Assembly: GCA_002327765.1 (NCBI GenBank)
Contig: DCUH01000051.1
Coordinates: 1-22,773, forward strand
Source of the DNA: a bacterium UBA2219
GTDB lineage: Bacteria > Desulfobacterota > Deferrimicrobia > Deferrimicrobiales > Deferrimicrobiaceae
Direction of reading: 5' to 3'
Length of the DNA: 22,773 bases
In this document: positions 9,341 to 16,379 of the stretch, piece after piece
How positions within the stretch are numbered: position 1 is the stretch's first letter
Layout: each line of letters opens with the position of its first letter
The notes under the pieces: model-generated
Database searches by the model: none
The model's input: only the letters and a program-made list of their open reading frames with translations
What the model was told of the DNA's origin: nothing
Position numbers and translations under genes: made by a program

Positions 9341-9511
9341 TCAGAAGGAGGCCAGCAGGACGATCGAAGCGAGTCCGAAGGCCTTGACCATCCGCTTCAG
9401 CCACCAGAAGCACCGGGAGCCGAAACTGCCGCCCGAATTGAAATCGGGCCCCAGCCCCCACGCCAGGAGCGCCTTCGGGTTCCGCCGGTAGTCGGTCTTT
9501 ACCCAGGTCAT
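9341..9511 (-). CDS. Possible 56-residue small protein
   Basis: An uninterrupted 57-codon frame in the gap between two gene groups, read from ATG at 9509-9511 to TGA at 9341-9343. The product is basic and rich in Trp and Phe. It has a polar N-terminal half with a Gly/Ser-rich centre (FNSGGSFGS) and a C-terminal stretch that could form a short membrane helix (MVKAFGLASIVLLASF). A GGGAA lies 7 nt before the ATG. It ends 35 bases before the methyltransferase start, in the same direction. A near-palindrome (CAATTATCGACGCATCGATTG at 9544-9564, allowing two mismatched bases) lies 33 bases upstream and could be an operator. Family unknown; coding status rests on the open frame, ribosome site and position. 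Confidence 0.45.
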   Translation of the reverse strand: MTWVKTDYRRNPKALLAWGLGPDFNSGGSFGSRCFWWLKRMVKAFGLASIVLLASF

Positions 9512-9623
9512 TCCGTGTTCCCGTAACCTTTCGTATCCAATAACAATTATCGACGCATCGATTGCCGCGCCTTCCCATTACTTATCGGCGGATTTCCCGC
9601 GAACTTAAACGGATCGGGCCGGG

Positions 9624-10142
9624 TCACCGCGGGACGGGTGGCCCCTGCAGCGTCTTCAGGCTGTTGGCCATGGTGGAAACCAGCGGATCGTAGTACGCAC
9701 CCTTCGAGGCCGGGTAGACCGCCTCGAAGCTCACGAACTGCCTCTCCACCGGCTTGTAGACGACTTTTTTCAGGAAATTCCTTTCGCCGTCGGTCCCCTT
9801 GATGACGAAAGCGTCGCCCTTGAAGGACTTGTGCGTCACCTTGCGGCCCGGGTCCTCCTTCCCGATGCTCAAGAGGGCCTCTCCGTAGGCGGCGGCCAGC
9901 GTCTGGTTGAGGGGGGCGGCGTACCCGTAGGCCGAAGCGATCGCCCTGCCGTCCCGGGAAAGGAACTTCTGCCCGCCGCCGTCGGCGGATTCCCCCTGCG
10001 GGATGAAGACCTCCTTGGGATAGGCGACGCTGAAGGCGAACTTCATGTTCACGTACCACTCGGTGGCGATCTTGCCGGCCGCCGCCGCGAAGAGAGGCAG
10101 CGACAACAGGAGCAGGCTGGCGGACAGGGTCTTCCATCGCAT
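9624..10142 (-). CDS. Exported protein, unknown function
   Basis: 172 residues with a clear Sec signal peptide: MRWK, a hydrophobic core LSASLLLLSLPLF, and a likely cleavage after AAA at about residue 22. The mature part has a pattern of strands (FAFSVAYPKEVF, GRAIASAYGYA, VTHKSFKGDAFVIKG) resembling the PsbP/Mog1-like exported lipoproteins, but this is only a fold impression. ATG at 10140-10142 has GGGAGG about 7 nt upstream, which decides the start over longer in-frame options. It follows another exported protein of similar style by 26 bases, and the pair probably act in the same compartment. Confidence 0.8.
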   Translation of the reverse strand: MRWKTLSASLLLLSLPLFAAAAGKIATEWYVNMKFAFSVAYPKEVFIPQGESADGGGQKFLSRDGRAIASAYGYAAPLNQTLAAAYGEALLSIGKEDPGRKVTHKSFKGDAFVIKGTDGERNFLKKVVYKPVERQFVSFEAVYPASKGAYYDPLVSTMANSLKTLQGPPVPR

Positions 10143-10168
10143 GGCAGTCCTCCCTTGCGGATGCGCCG

Positions 10169-10750
10169 TCATGTGGCGAATTTCAGGTGCTTGGCGTTCC
10201 GCAGCATCCTCAGCGCGTCGTTGATGACGTCGTTCTGGCCTTCGTTCGTGAGGATGGTGAATGAAACGGCCAGCTCCCCGACGCGGAGTATTCCCTGGGT
10301 CATGTATTTCCACGTGCCGGGCCGCGGGGAAGGGTCCGTCGCGAAGAAGTAATAGCCGCGCCCGGAAGCTCCCTGGATCTCCATCACCTCCAGTTTCTTC
10401 TCGACCGAGGAGCGTTCCGCCTTCCTCGCGGAATCCTCGACCTGCCTCCGGATGGACGCGTCGCTCGCGGCGGCCACCGTTTCCCGCGAGGGGTCGATCG
10501 GCGTCAGCAATACGAGGAAGGAATCCGGCGACCTCGTCTTGAACAGGATCGTCTGGGGGGCGCCGGCCGAGTCCTGCCGGATCTCGTGGAACCAGGAGAC
10601 GGGGACTTCCAGCTTCAGCTTCTCCTGGTCTCGCAGCGGGAACAGGCGGCCGAAGGTGTCTTCGGCGCCGGCCGCGGCGGCGAGGAACAAGGCGGCCGCG
10701 GCCGCGAGGAGCAAGGCGACGAGGAACGGCGTCTCCCGGCGCCGGGTCAC
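10169..10750 (-). CDS. Exported protein, unknown function
   Basis: 193 residues. The start is GTG at 10748-10750, overlapping the TGA of the upstream gene (GTGA). A signal sequence follows at once: TRRRETPF, then a long Ala/Leu core (LVALLLAAAAALFLAAAAG), with likely cleavage near AGAED at about residue 30. The mature domain has a PsbP/DUF1795-like look: LKLEVPVSWFHEIRQ, then ILFKTRSPDSFLVLLTPI, an amphipathic helix, and GRGYYFFATDP followed by a long strand region. No catalytic residues are evident. It is probably a periplasmic or lipidless envelope protein working with the next gene. Confidence 0.8.
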   Translation of the reverse strand: MTRRRETPFLVALLLAAAAALFLAAAAGAEDTFGRLFPLRDQEKLKLEVPVSWFHEIRQDSAGAPQTILFKTRSPDSFLVLLTPIDPSRETVAAASDASIRRQVEDSARKAERSSVEKKLEVMEIQGASGRGYYFFATDPSPRPGTWKYMTQGILRVGELAVSFTILTNEGQNDVINDALRMLRNAKHLKFAT

Positions 10751-11061
10751 CGGTCCAGCCCCTTCGCGTCCCGGTCGGCGAACACCTCCTTCGCCGCGAA
10801 CATGCCGTTCAGCGCCCCGTTGACGTGCACCTTCAGCTGGGGGGTCGCGTATCCCAGCGCCGTGAGCGCCGCCACGGTGGCGATCTCGCGCGATTTCAGG
10901 TCGAGCCCGGGACGCCGGTAGACGTCCCCGAACGGGTATTCGATCGTATACCTTACCGGGTCGGGGGCGATGTCTTTCAGGAATTCGATGACCCTTTCGC
11001 CGGCCTCCCCGTCGATCGCCTTCAGCATCTCCCACCCTTTTTCGAACCGGTCCCCGCTCAT
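10747..11061 (-). CDS. Carboxymuconolactone decarboxylase (AhpD-like) family protein, apparently internally deleted
   Basis: 104 residues. The first 80 match the CMD/AhpD-like pattern: YERGWE-like RFEKGWEMLKAIDGEAGE, then RPGLDLKSREIATVAALTALGYATPQLKVHVNGALN (given here by its parts: LKSREIATVAALTALG at about 58-73 and HVNGALN at 82-88). In the family this is normally followed by a stretch with a Cys and acidic helix (of the type VGCTxEEIxEVxxQMAxYAGFPAALN) before the final GLFAAKEVFxER. Here HVNGALN joins directly to GMFAAKEVFADRD. About 25-30 residues carrying half of the helical hairpin thus appear to be missing in frame. ATG at 11059-11061 has GGAGG about 7 nt upstream, and a promoter lies just before. 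It overlaps the next exported-protein gene. Confidence 0.75.
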   Translation of the reverse strand: MSGDRFEKGWEMLKAIDGEAGERVIEFLKDIAPDPVRYTIEYPFGDVYRRPGLDLKSREIATVAALTALGYATPQLKVHVNGALNGMFAAKEVFADRDAKGLDR

Positions 11062-11096
11062 GCGCGCCCTCCTTTCGGGCCGATCGCATCCCACGT

Positions 11097-11125
11097 AATA
11101 TATTTCACCCGGATCGCGGCACCAA
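11097..11125 (-). promoter_or_regulatory. Sigma-70-type promoter for the CMD-exported protein operon
   Basis: On the - strand, TTGGTG (11125-11120) and TATATT (11102-11097) are separated by exactly 17 bases, 35 bases before the CMD start. The -10 lies in the only AT-rich patch of an otherwise very GC-rich gap. Two perfect GC palindromes, at 11150-11159 and 11166-11177, lie just upstream. They could form hairpins but have no T-run, so I do not call them terminators. The rest of the 207-base gap (11062-11268) shows no convincing gene. Confidence 0.5.
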
Positions 11126-11268
11126 GCGGGATCAGGGCGGCCGCCTACAGGCGCGCGCCGAAGCCCCCGCGCGCGGGCGCGTCCCGCGGATCGCTTCACG
11201 CCCCGCCGTCCTCCCTCCCGCGCCTTCCCGCGACGATCCCGATCACCATCCTTTGTCCGTCGGCCATG

Positions 11269-11970
11269 TCAATCCGCCGCGCCCCGGCCGCGGGTCAGGT
11301 ATGCCAGCACGCGCCCCATCAGCCCGTTGGCCCTCCCGTAGGTTTCCGCCGGGGTCGCCAGCATTTCAGACCGGGACTGGATATACGGGCCGGGCGCCAG
11401 CTCTTCCCCGCAGTTCCCGATCAACGCCCGGACGCTCTCGGGAGTGGTCTCGAGGTGGAACTGCATGCCGATCACGTGCCTTCCGAGCTGAAAGGCCTGG
11501 TTGCCGCAGCCCTCGCTCCGCGCAAGGCGGACCGCCCCTTCCGGGAGGTCGAACGTCTCGCCGTGCCAATGAAATACGTCGCACCGGGCCGGGAACCCGA
11601 ACATGCCTGCCGCGCCGGTCGTCGCCTCGACCGGGAACCAGCCGATCTCCTTTACGGGGTTTTTGTACACGCGGCTTTCCAAGGCATTCGCGACGAGCTG
11701 GGCCCCGAGGCAGATCCCGAGAACCGGGACGCCCCGGCCGACAACCTCGCGCAGGAACCGCTTCTCGGCCGCAAGCCACGGGAATTCCGCCTCGTCGTTG
11801 ACGCTCATCGGGCCGCCCATGGCGACGACGAGGTCGAGCCCTTCCGGCTCCGGCAGCGCCGGGTCCTCGTAAAAGCGCGTGTACTCCGGATTCGCCCCGC
11901 GCTCCCGGAACCAGGCGGACATGCTGCCGATGTCCTCGAACGGCACGTGCTGCAGTACGTGGACCCTCAT
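11269..11970 (-). CDS. Class I glutamine amidotransferase-like protein
   Basis: 233 residues, cytosolic, of the GMP synthase-like GATase1 group. The nucleophile elbow is GICLGAQL with C87; the other triad residues are H172 and E174 in MQFHLE. The AMGGPMS oxyanion strand is at 50-56. A stand-alone GATase of this size is usually annotated as a GMP synthase-like or gamma-glutamyl-hydrolase-like protein (e.g. acting on glutamylated substrates); the acceptor cannot be told. The ATG at 11968-11970 overlaps the TrmO stop (ATGA) and gives MRVHVLQHVP, the natural N-terminal strand; an ATG four codons upstream is less likely. It is the last gene of the long ppa operon. Confidence 0.9.
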   Translation of the reverse strand: MRVHVLQHVPFEDIGSMSAWFRERGANPEYTRFYEDPALPEPEGLDLVVAMGGPMSVNDEAEFPWLAAEKRFLREVVGRGVPVLGICLGAQLVANALESRVYKNPVKEIGWFPVEATTGAAGMFGFPARCDVFHWHGETFDLPEGAVRLARSEGCGNQAFQLGRHVIGMQFHLETTPESVRALIGNCGEELAPGPYIQSRSEMLATPAETYGRANGLMGRVLAYLTRGRGAAD

Positions 11971-12401
11971 TTTCCGAGCCATCCCTCGTTCGCCCCCGGG
12001 AAACAGTCGAACCGCGCGATGTAGGGCTTGATGTCGAGCAGCGGTGTGCCGTCGAGCATGTCGATCCCCTCGACCTCGAGCCGGTTCCCGGACCGCTCCA
12101 GGAGCTGCGTCACGGTCATGCCGATGCCGTTGGGCCGGCAGGGGTGACGCGACGCGAACACCCCGTGCGGCAGCTTGTCCTGGGAGCCCGGGCGGACCAG
12201 CCGGACCTCCCAGGCCCTGTCGAAGCGATACAGGAGGATGATGTGCGAGAACGTCTCGATGTCCTTCAGCCCTTCCGCGAACTCCGGGAACACCTCCACG
12301 GTGCCTTTCGCGCCCCGCGCCGCCGCACCCTGGCTCGGCGTCCCGTCCAGATTCTTGAAAGGCGTATGGATGATCCCTATGGGCTCGAATGCGAGGGGCA
12401 T
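11967..12401 (-). CDS. trmO: tRNA (N6-threonylcarbamoyladenosine37-N6)-methyltransferase TrmO
   Basis: The TrmO/TsaA (UPF0066) family uses SAM to methylate t6A at position 37 of certain tRNAs. Family motifs: PIGIIHTPF (7-15), an acidic strand then FSHIILLYRFDR (51-62), the SAM-site segment GVFASRHPCRPNGIGM (80-95), and DGTPLLDIKPYIARFD (117-132). At 144 residues it is a core-domain protein without the C-terminal extension of E. coli TrmO. ATG at 12399-12401 lies one base after the stop of the upstream exported protein. It overlaps the amidotransferase start by 4 bases. Archaeal-type short TrmO homologues have occasionally been given other roles, so the exact substrate is not certain. Confidence 0.88.
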   Translation of the reverse strand: MPLAFEPIGIIHTPFKNLDGTPSQGAAARGAKGTVEVFPEFAEGLKDIETFSHIILLYRFDRAWEVRLVRPGSQDKLPHGVFASRHPCRPNGIGMTVTQLLERSGNRLEVEGIDMLDGTPLLDIKPYIARFDCFPGANEGWLGK

Positions 12402-12402
12402 G

Positions 12403-12870
12403 TCACCTGCCCAACGCCTCCTCGAATCGTTTCTCCAGCTCCCCCGTGGACCGGCACGACAGTTTCTTCCCGCCGCCGCCTTTCCCGTCCGCGGACGGCT
12501 CGCCCTCGTAGACGTCCACGTAGCCGTCGATGCGGATCTTCAGGTGCATCTCGCTGCGCTTCCCGTCGATGTCCTCGAACCGGACTTCGTAGGCGACGGC
12601 GGTCTTCACCTTCCTGTCCTTGATGAAGGGGATCCCGAACCGGCCCCCGCAGTCGGCCTCCTTCTCCGTCAGGCGGGTCAGGCTGTAATCCGTCCGGATC
12701 GTCCATCGGCCCTCGTCCGCGTAGGTCGGGATCGCACCCATGTTCCGGAAGACCAGGACGGCTTTCCGGTACGCCTCGGGGGCGGGCAGCGGGATCTCGC
12801 CCCCCCCCGCGGCCTGCGGCAGCGCCAGGAGCAGCGACAGGAGCGCCCCCGCCGCGAGCGGCTTCTTCAT
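12403..12870 (-). CDS. Exported protein, unknown function
   Basis: 155 residues with a signal peptide (MKKPLAAGALLSLLLALPQAAGG, cleavage around residue 21-23). The mature part begins EIPLPAPEAYRKAVL and is rich in charged residues. A single cysteine appears in EADCGGRFG and another in KLSCRSTGELE; they could form a disulfide. A Gly/Lys linker (GKGGGGKKL) precedes the C-terminal helix. ATG at 12868-12870 has GGGAGGG about 8 nt upstream and overlaps the preceding truncated acetyltransferase stop (ATGA). It is probably periplasmic; no family recognised. Confidence 0.78.
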   Translation of the reverse strand: MKKPLAAGALLSLLLALPQAAGGGEIPLPAPEAYRKAVLVFRNMGAIPTYADEGRWTIRTDYSLTRLTEKEADCGGRFGIPFIKDRKVKTAVAYEVRFEDIDGKRSEMHLKIRIDGYVDVYEGEPSADGKGGGGKKLSCRSTGELEKRFEEALGR

Positions 12871-13184
12871 GATGGATCCCTCCCGTCCGGAGATATCGGC
12901 CCGAAGGCCAGCTCGAAACGCTGCTCGGTGACTTCCGTCCCCCACTGCGCGCCGCGGCGCTCCTCGACGCGCGCGAACCCCGCCTGTTCGTACAGGTGGC
13001 GGGCCGCATGCAGCCCGGCGAACGTCCGGAGGCGGATCCCCGGGTAGCCGTTGCCGCGGCAGAAATCTACCGCGGCGTCCAGGAGCCGCCGCTCCGCGCC
13101 CTGCCCCCGGATCGCGCCGGGCATGTAGCCTCTGTGGATCCCGACGGCGTTCATCTCGCGGTTTTCAGGCCCCCCCGGGGTCAT
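12867..13184 (-). CDS. N-terminally truncated GNAT-type acetyltransferase
   Basis: 105 residues holding only the C-terminal half of a GNAT fold. Motif A is present (IRGQGAERRLLDAAVDFC, with the acetyl-CoA phosphate loop RGQGA at about 31-35). Motif B follows (RTFAGLHAARHLYEQAGF) and then the typical VTEQRFELAFG end. In MarR-associated and related GNATs this C-terminal pattern is preceded by about 70 residues forming strands 1-3. Here they are replaced by some 20 residues (MTPGGPENREMNAVGIHRGY) with no such pattern. The ATG at 13182-13184 overlaps the previous gene stop (ATGA), so it may still be translated, but it is likely inactive. It looks like a gene remnant kept inside an operon. Confidence 0.65.
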   Translation of the reverse strand: MTPGGPENREMNAVGIHRGYMPGAIRGQGAERRLLDAAVDFCRGNGYPGIRLRTFAGLHAARHLYEQAGFARVEERRGAQWGTEVTEQRFELAFGPISPDGRDPS

Positions 13185-13849
13185 CCGTTGATGTCCACGT
13201 AGATCGAGACGGCCAGCGACGCGATCGTGAACAGCCCCGTGAACAGGGCGAGGAAAAGGAACATCCATCGGACCTCGCGGATATTCCCGCCCGGCTTCAG
13301 CGCGAATTCCCGGACCCGCGGAGATTTCAACGTCCCGACGGAGAAAAGGAACAGGAACAGGACCGCGGGGAGGCCGAACGGCTTGAACAGGGGGAAATCC
13401 GGCCTGTAGACGATGCCGGACCAGAGGTTGAGCCCCAGGAGCAGGGCGAAGGCCGAGAAAACGGAAGCCATCGCCTTCCACCGGACCGGGAACACGCAGC
13501 GGACGACCGCGCGCGCCGGATCGCCCGCCGGCGCGAAACCGACCTCGACGATTTCCCGCAGGAGGGGGCCCGGCGCTCCCAGCGTCCAGAAGATGATCCT
13601 CGCCGGTATTTCCGCCACGGTGTGCTTTATGACGATCCCACGCCCGATCATCGGGAGGGAACCGTACGGCTCGATCCGGATCACCTGTTCCCGGCGGAAG
13701 GAGTTTTTCCCCGAGAACCGGACGTCGATGGCGATCTCGCCCCGGCTCGCCCGCAGGACGGCGAAGGGCCAGCTGGCGTTGAACCAGCCGATCCGGGCGC
13801 CCCCCCGATATTCGATCTCCCGGTCCATGCCTCCCCGCGGATGGGCCAT
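13181..13849 (-). CDS. Membrane protein with N-terminal PH-like domain (inferred)
   Basis: 222 residues. The first half is a strand-rich soluble region: GWFNASWPFAVLRASRGEIAI, then RREQVIRIEPYGSLPMIGRGIVIKH and PARIIFWTLGAPGPLLREI. The order of strands ending in a helix resembles bacterial PH-like domains, as in another protein of this window (7499-8041). Three hydrophobic helices follow at about 126-146, 157-171 and 195-218. The start is ATG at 13847-13849, 5 bases after the upstream stop; a second ATG seven codons later has a GGGGAGG too close for use. The gene overlaps the truncated acetyltransferase. No catalytic motif is seen, so function is unknown. Confidence 0.75.
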   Translation of the reverse strand: MAHPRGGMDREIEYRGGARIGWFNASWPFAVLRASRGEIAIDVRFSGKNSFRREQVIRIEPYGSLPMIGRGIVIKHTVAEIPARIIFWTLGAPGPLLREIVEVGFAPAGDPARAVVRCVFPVRWKAMASVFSAFALLLGLNLWSGIVYRPDFPLFKPFGLPAVLFLFLFSVGTLKSPRVREFALKPGGNIREVRWMFLFLALFTGLFTIASLAVSIYVDING

Positions 13850-13854
13850 GACGG

Positions 13855-14283
13855 TCAGGCCTTGAAATACTCCTTATGGGCTTCAATATACTTCCACAGC
13901 GATTTCCATACATCCCTGTTTCCGCGGGCCAGCTCGTCGATCAAAAAAAACGGGTGCCCTTCCTCCAGGGAGGAAAGCCACCTCGCGCGCCAGTTCCGGT
14001 ATTTGTGGGGGTTGCGGAACGGGAACAGCCCGGCCGCCTTTTCGAGGCAGGCGGCGGCCTCCCCCGCGCCGATCCGCCGGTAGGCCTCCACGAACACGAA
14101 ATACGGGGGATCCCCCGGGAAACCGGCTTCGAAGAAGGATCGAAAGCCCCCGGAATCGATGTGCCCCTGGGCCGACGCCGCCAGCCAGGCGGTCCGCACG
14201 GGCAGCGGCAGACACCCGGGGTCGCCCCCGACGCGGTCGAGCTCCCGCTGGACGAACGGCCAGATCCGTTCGATCGGGGGCAA
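13855..14283 (-). CDS. DUF4375 (DMP19-like) domain protein
   Basis: 142 residues, helical and probably cytosolic. The central part (HIDSGGFRSFFEAGF, then YRRIGAGEAAACLEKAAGLFP) follows the DMP19/DUF4375 pattern, in which a NGGF-type turn and an A-x-IGA helix recur. No enzymatic role is established for this family; one member is a DNA-mimic protein of Neisseria, which should not be extrapolated here because this protein is not strongly acidic. The start is TTG at 14281-14283, with GGGAG about 5 nt upstream; no ATG is available near the domain start. It sits 21 bases after the iron-sulfur flavoprotein gene in the same operon. Confidence 0.72.
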   Translation of the reverse strand: MPPIERIWPFVQRELDRVGGDPGCLPLPVRTAWLAASAQGHIDSGGFRSFFEAGFPGDPPYFVFVEAYRRIGAGEAAACLEKAAGLFPFRNPHKYRNWRARWLSSLEEGHPFFLIDELARGNRDVWKSLWKYIEAHKEYFKA

Positions 14284-14304
14284 CGGCTCTCCCGGCCCGC
14301 GCCC

Positions 14305-14871
14305 CTAACCGGCCAGCCGCCGGCCGAGCGCGATGCAGCTCTTCATCGCCTTCCCCCTCGCGCGTACCTCCCCACGTTTCGCCACGCCGGGGACCAGGAC
14401 CCGGCCGACCCAGCGCATCCCGAGGAAATCGAAGGTCTTCGCGAAGAGATCGAGGGCGGGGCCGGCGGTTTCGTCCGTCCGGTCCGCGAACGGCATGGCG
14501 ACCGCCGCGGGCTTGCCCGAAAGCTCCCCGCCCCGGGCGGGGGCGCAGAAGAGGAAGAGCCGGTCGATGAAGCCTTTCAGGATCGCCGTCGGCCCGAACC
14601 AGTAGACGGGGGTGCCCAGCACGATCGCGTCGGCTTCGACGATCTTCGGGTAGAGGGCCTTCATGTCGTCGTCCTTGACACATTCGTGCTTCCCCTTCCA
14701 GCACGCGCAGCACCCGTCGCACTCCGCGATGTCCAGGTCGGCCAGGAATATCGTCTCGGTCTTCGCCCCCGCGGCGCGCGCCCCCTGCAGGATCCGCGAC
14801 ACCAGCACGTGGGTGTTCCCGTTCCTCCGTGGGCTCCCGACGATGCCGAGGACCTTCTTCTTCGACTTCAT
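14305..14871 (-). CDS. Iron-sulfur flavoprotein (NADPH-dependent FMN reductase/flavodoxin fold)
   Basis: 188 residues, cytosolic redox protein. The FMN-phosphate loop is GSPRRNGNT (12-20), and the second FMN loop TPVYWFGP is at about 87-94. The compact cysteine motif C51-x2-C54-x2-C57-x6-C64 matches the CX2CX2CX4-7C signature of Isf-type iron-sulfur flavoproteins, which bind a [4Fe-4S] cluster next to FMN and are typical of anaerobes, where they may reduce O2 or peroxide or serve as electron carriers. ATG at 14869-14871 is preceded by AGGAGG at ideal spacing. The methyltransferase gene ends immediately before it without a gap. Confidence 0.9.
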   Translation of the reverse strand: MKSKKKVLGIVGSPRRNGNTHVLVSRILQGARAAGAKTETIFLADLDIAECDGCCACWKGKHECVKDDDMKALYPKIVEADAIVLGTPVYWFGPTAILKGFIDRLFLFCAPARGGELSGKPAAVAMPFADRTDETAGPALDLFAKTFDFLGMRWVGRVLVPGVAKRGEVRARGKAMKSCIALGRRLAG

Positions 14872-15651
14872 TCAACCTCCTCCTTGTCGGGCCGGCCCGC
14901 CGCCCTGCGGTTCGGCGGCCTTGCGCGCCACGACCATGATCTCCATCTCGTCCAGGTCGATCGGCCTTCTCCCCCAGTTCCCCGCCGTCCCGCCCCACAC
15001 GCTCCGCACGGACAGCCCCGCGAGGCGGCACAGCAGCGACAGCTCGGTCGGCACGAAGGAGCGTTCCCGGACCGCGACGGCCGGCATCCCTTCCCGCGGC
15101 GGCATTTCGCCCGTTTCCGTCATCTTCGACGGGTCGAACCGCCCCTCCGCGACGTCCCGGTTCGTGTATCTCCGGATCATTGCCGCGCCGTTCAGGACGG
15201 TGAGCAGCGCCGTCGCCCCGTCCTTCAGGCACCGGGAAATGTTCGACAGGATGGACAGCGGCTGGTCGACCGGGTCGTCTGCCGCGCCGAGCAGCCCGAA
15301 GGAGCCCTCGCACAGGCAGATCGCCGCGTCGTATCTGTGGGGAAGCGTAAAGCGGGTGGCGTCCGCGCGGACCCAGTTCACGGCCACTCCGGCCTTCCCC
15401 GCCGCCTCCGCCGCCTGCGCGAGCATCCCCGAGGACAGGTCCAGCCCCGTCACGGCGAATCCGCGTCTGGCCAGCTCGACGGAGTGGCGTCCGGCCCCGC
15501 AGCCGACGTCGAGGATCGACCCGCCCGGCGCGAGCGCGAGCTCCTCGAGCAGGAAATCGACCTCCCGCACCGTGTCCCTCGTGAACACGTTCTCCATGTA
15601 GATCGGCGCGTGGGCGTCGAAGAACGCCTCCCAGCAGCTTTTCTCCGTCAT
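14872..15651 (-). CDS. Class I SAM-dependent methyltransferase
   Basis: 259 residues. SAM motif I ILDVGCGAGRHS (46-57) is followed by the acidic ribose-binding residue in GLDLSS (69-74), then WVRADATRFTLP (93-104) and ICLCEGSFGLL (111-121). This set resembles Methyltransf_25/small-molecule methyltransferases; the acceptor is unknown. The C-terminal ~15 residues are Gly/Pro rich and probably disordered. ATG at 15649-15651 overlaps the pyrophosphatase stop (ATGA), and the stop abuts the flavoprotein ATG exactly. Confidence 0.87.
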   Translation of the reverse strand: MTEKSCWEAFFDAHAPIYMENVFTRDTVREVDFLLEELALAPGGSILDVGCGAGRHSVELARRGFAVTGLDLSSGMLAQAAEAAGKAGVAVNWVRADATRFTLPHRYDAAICLCEGSFGLLGAADDPVDQPLSILSNISRCLKDGATALLTVLNGAAMIRRYTNRDVAEGRFDPSKMTETGEMPPREGMPAVAVRERSFVPTELSLLCRLAGLSVRSVWGGTAGNWGRRPIDLDEMEIMVVARKAAEPQGGGPARQGGG

Positions 15652-16265
15652 CCGTACGACTCCCTGTAGTCCTCCATCGAGGCCGCGACCACGTCCAGGG
15701 CGTGCGCCCGCCCGTAGACGCCGCGGATCTCCGCGGCCGCGGGCTCGCCGGGGACCAGCTTGTACGTCGTGAAATAATGCTCCAGCCGCTCGACCAGCAC
15801 CCCGGGAAGGTCCGCCACGTCGCGCGCGCCGCCCCACACGAGGTCGTTTTCCAGGACGGATATTATCTTGTCGTCCGCCTCGCCGGCGTCCACCATCCGC
15901 AGGCCCCCGACGACCCGGGCGCGCAGGATCACCTCGTTCCGCGCGATGGGCCTTTCAGACAGCACCATGATGTCGAGCGGGTCGCCGTCCCCGGCCCGGC
16001 TGCCGGGCGACAGCGCCTTCACGCGCTCCCCGCAATAGGTGCGCGGGACGAACCCGTAGAGCGCCGGCGGCTGCGACGAGCCGCGCTGCGGCCGGTCGAC
16101 CCGAAGGTATCCGGACGCCTTGTCGACCTCGTATTTCACCAGGTCGAACGGCGTGATCTCGACGTAGACGTTCAGGATCTCCGGCGGCGAGGGTCCCGTT
16201 TCGAGGCCGTGCCACGGGTGGGGGCGGAACCGCTCAGGGGTCGCGCCCTTGTCGCATCTCTTCAT
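15648..16265 (-). CDS. ppa: Family I inorganic pyrophosphatase
   Basis: Hydrolyses pyrophosphate to two phosphates with Mg2+ in the cytosol, pulling biosynthetic reactions forward. The residues matching the E. coli active site are visible: K44 and E46 (KYEVDK), R58, Y70, the D93-G-D95-P-L-D98 box, D126, D131 and K133 in MVDAGEADDK, and Y168-K169. All key metal and substrate ligands are therefore retained. 205 residues is slightly longer than the bacterial norm (about 175), with an N-terminal addition of about 20. ATG at 16263-16265 has GGGGAGG about 5 nt upstream; an in-frame GTG six codons upstream lacks one. It heads the nine-gene run and overlaps the following methyltransferase. Confidence 0.9.
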   Translation of the reverse strand: MKRCDKGATPERFRPHPWHGLETGPSPPEILNVYVEITPFDLVKYEVDKASGYLRVDRPQRGSSQPPALYGFVPRTYCGERVKALSPGSRAGDGDPLDIMVLSERPIARNEVILRARVVGGLRMVDAGEADDKIISVLENDLVWGGARDVADLPGVLVERLEHYFTTYKLVPGEPAAAEIRGVYGRAHALDVVAASMEDYRESYG

Positions 16266-16379
16266 CGTCGCCTCCCCTTTCACCGCGGGCGCCCGGGCGG
16301 CGGAACCGGATCCCGGCGGCCTCGTCCCGTATATCGTACTCCGTGCCGGGCGGGTCCTCCACGTTTCGTCCGGGGGGTT

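Noticed and set aside
11166..11267. Short 23-residue frame starting at 11267 after the amidotransferase gene
   Set aside because: Too short, Arg/Gly rich, no recognisable feature; likely chance in GC-rich DNA.
13883..15313. 476-codon frame on the - strand spanning three genes
   Set aside because: Arg/Gly/Pro-rich shadow of the DUF4375, flavoprotein and methyltransferase genes, each supported by motifs in other frames.
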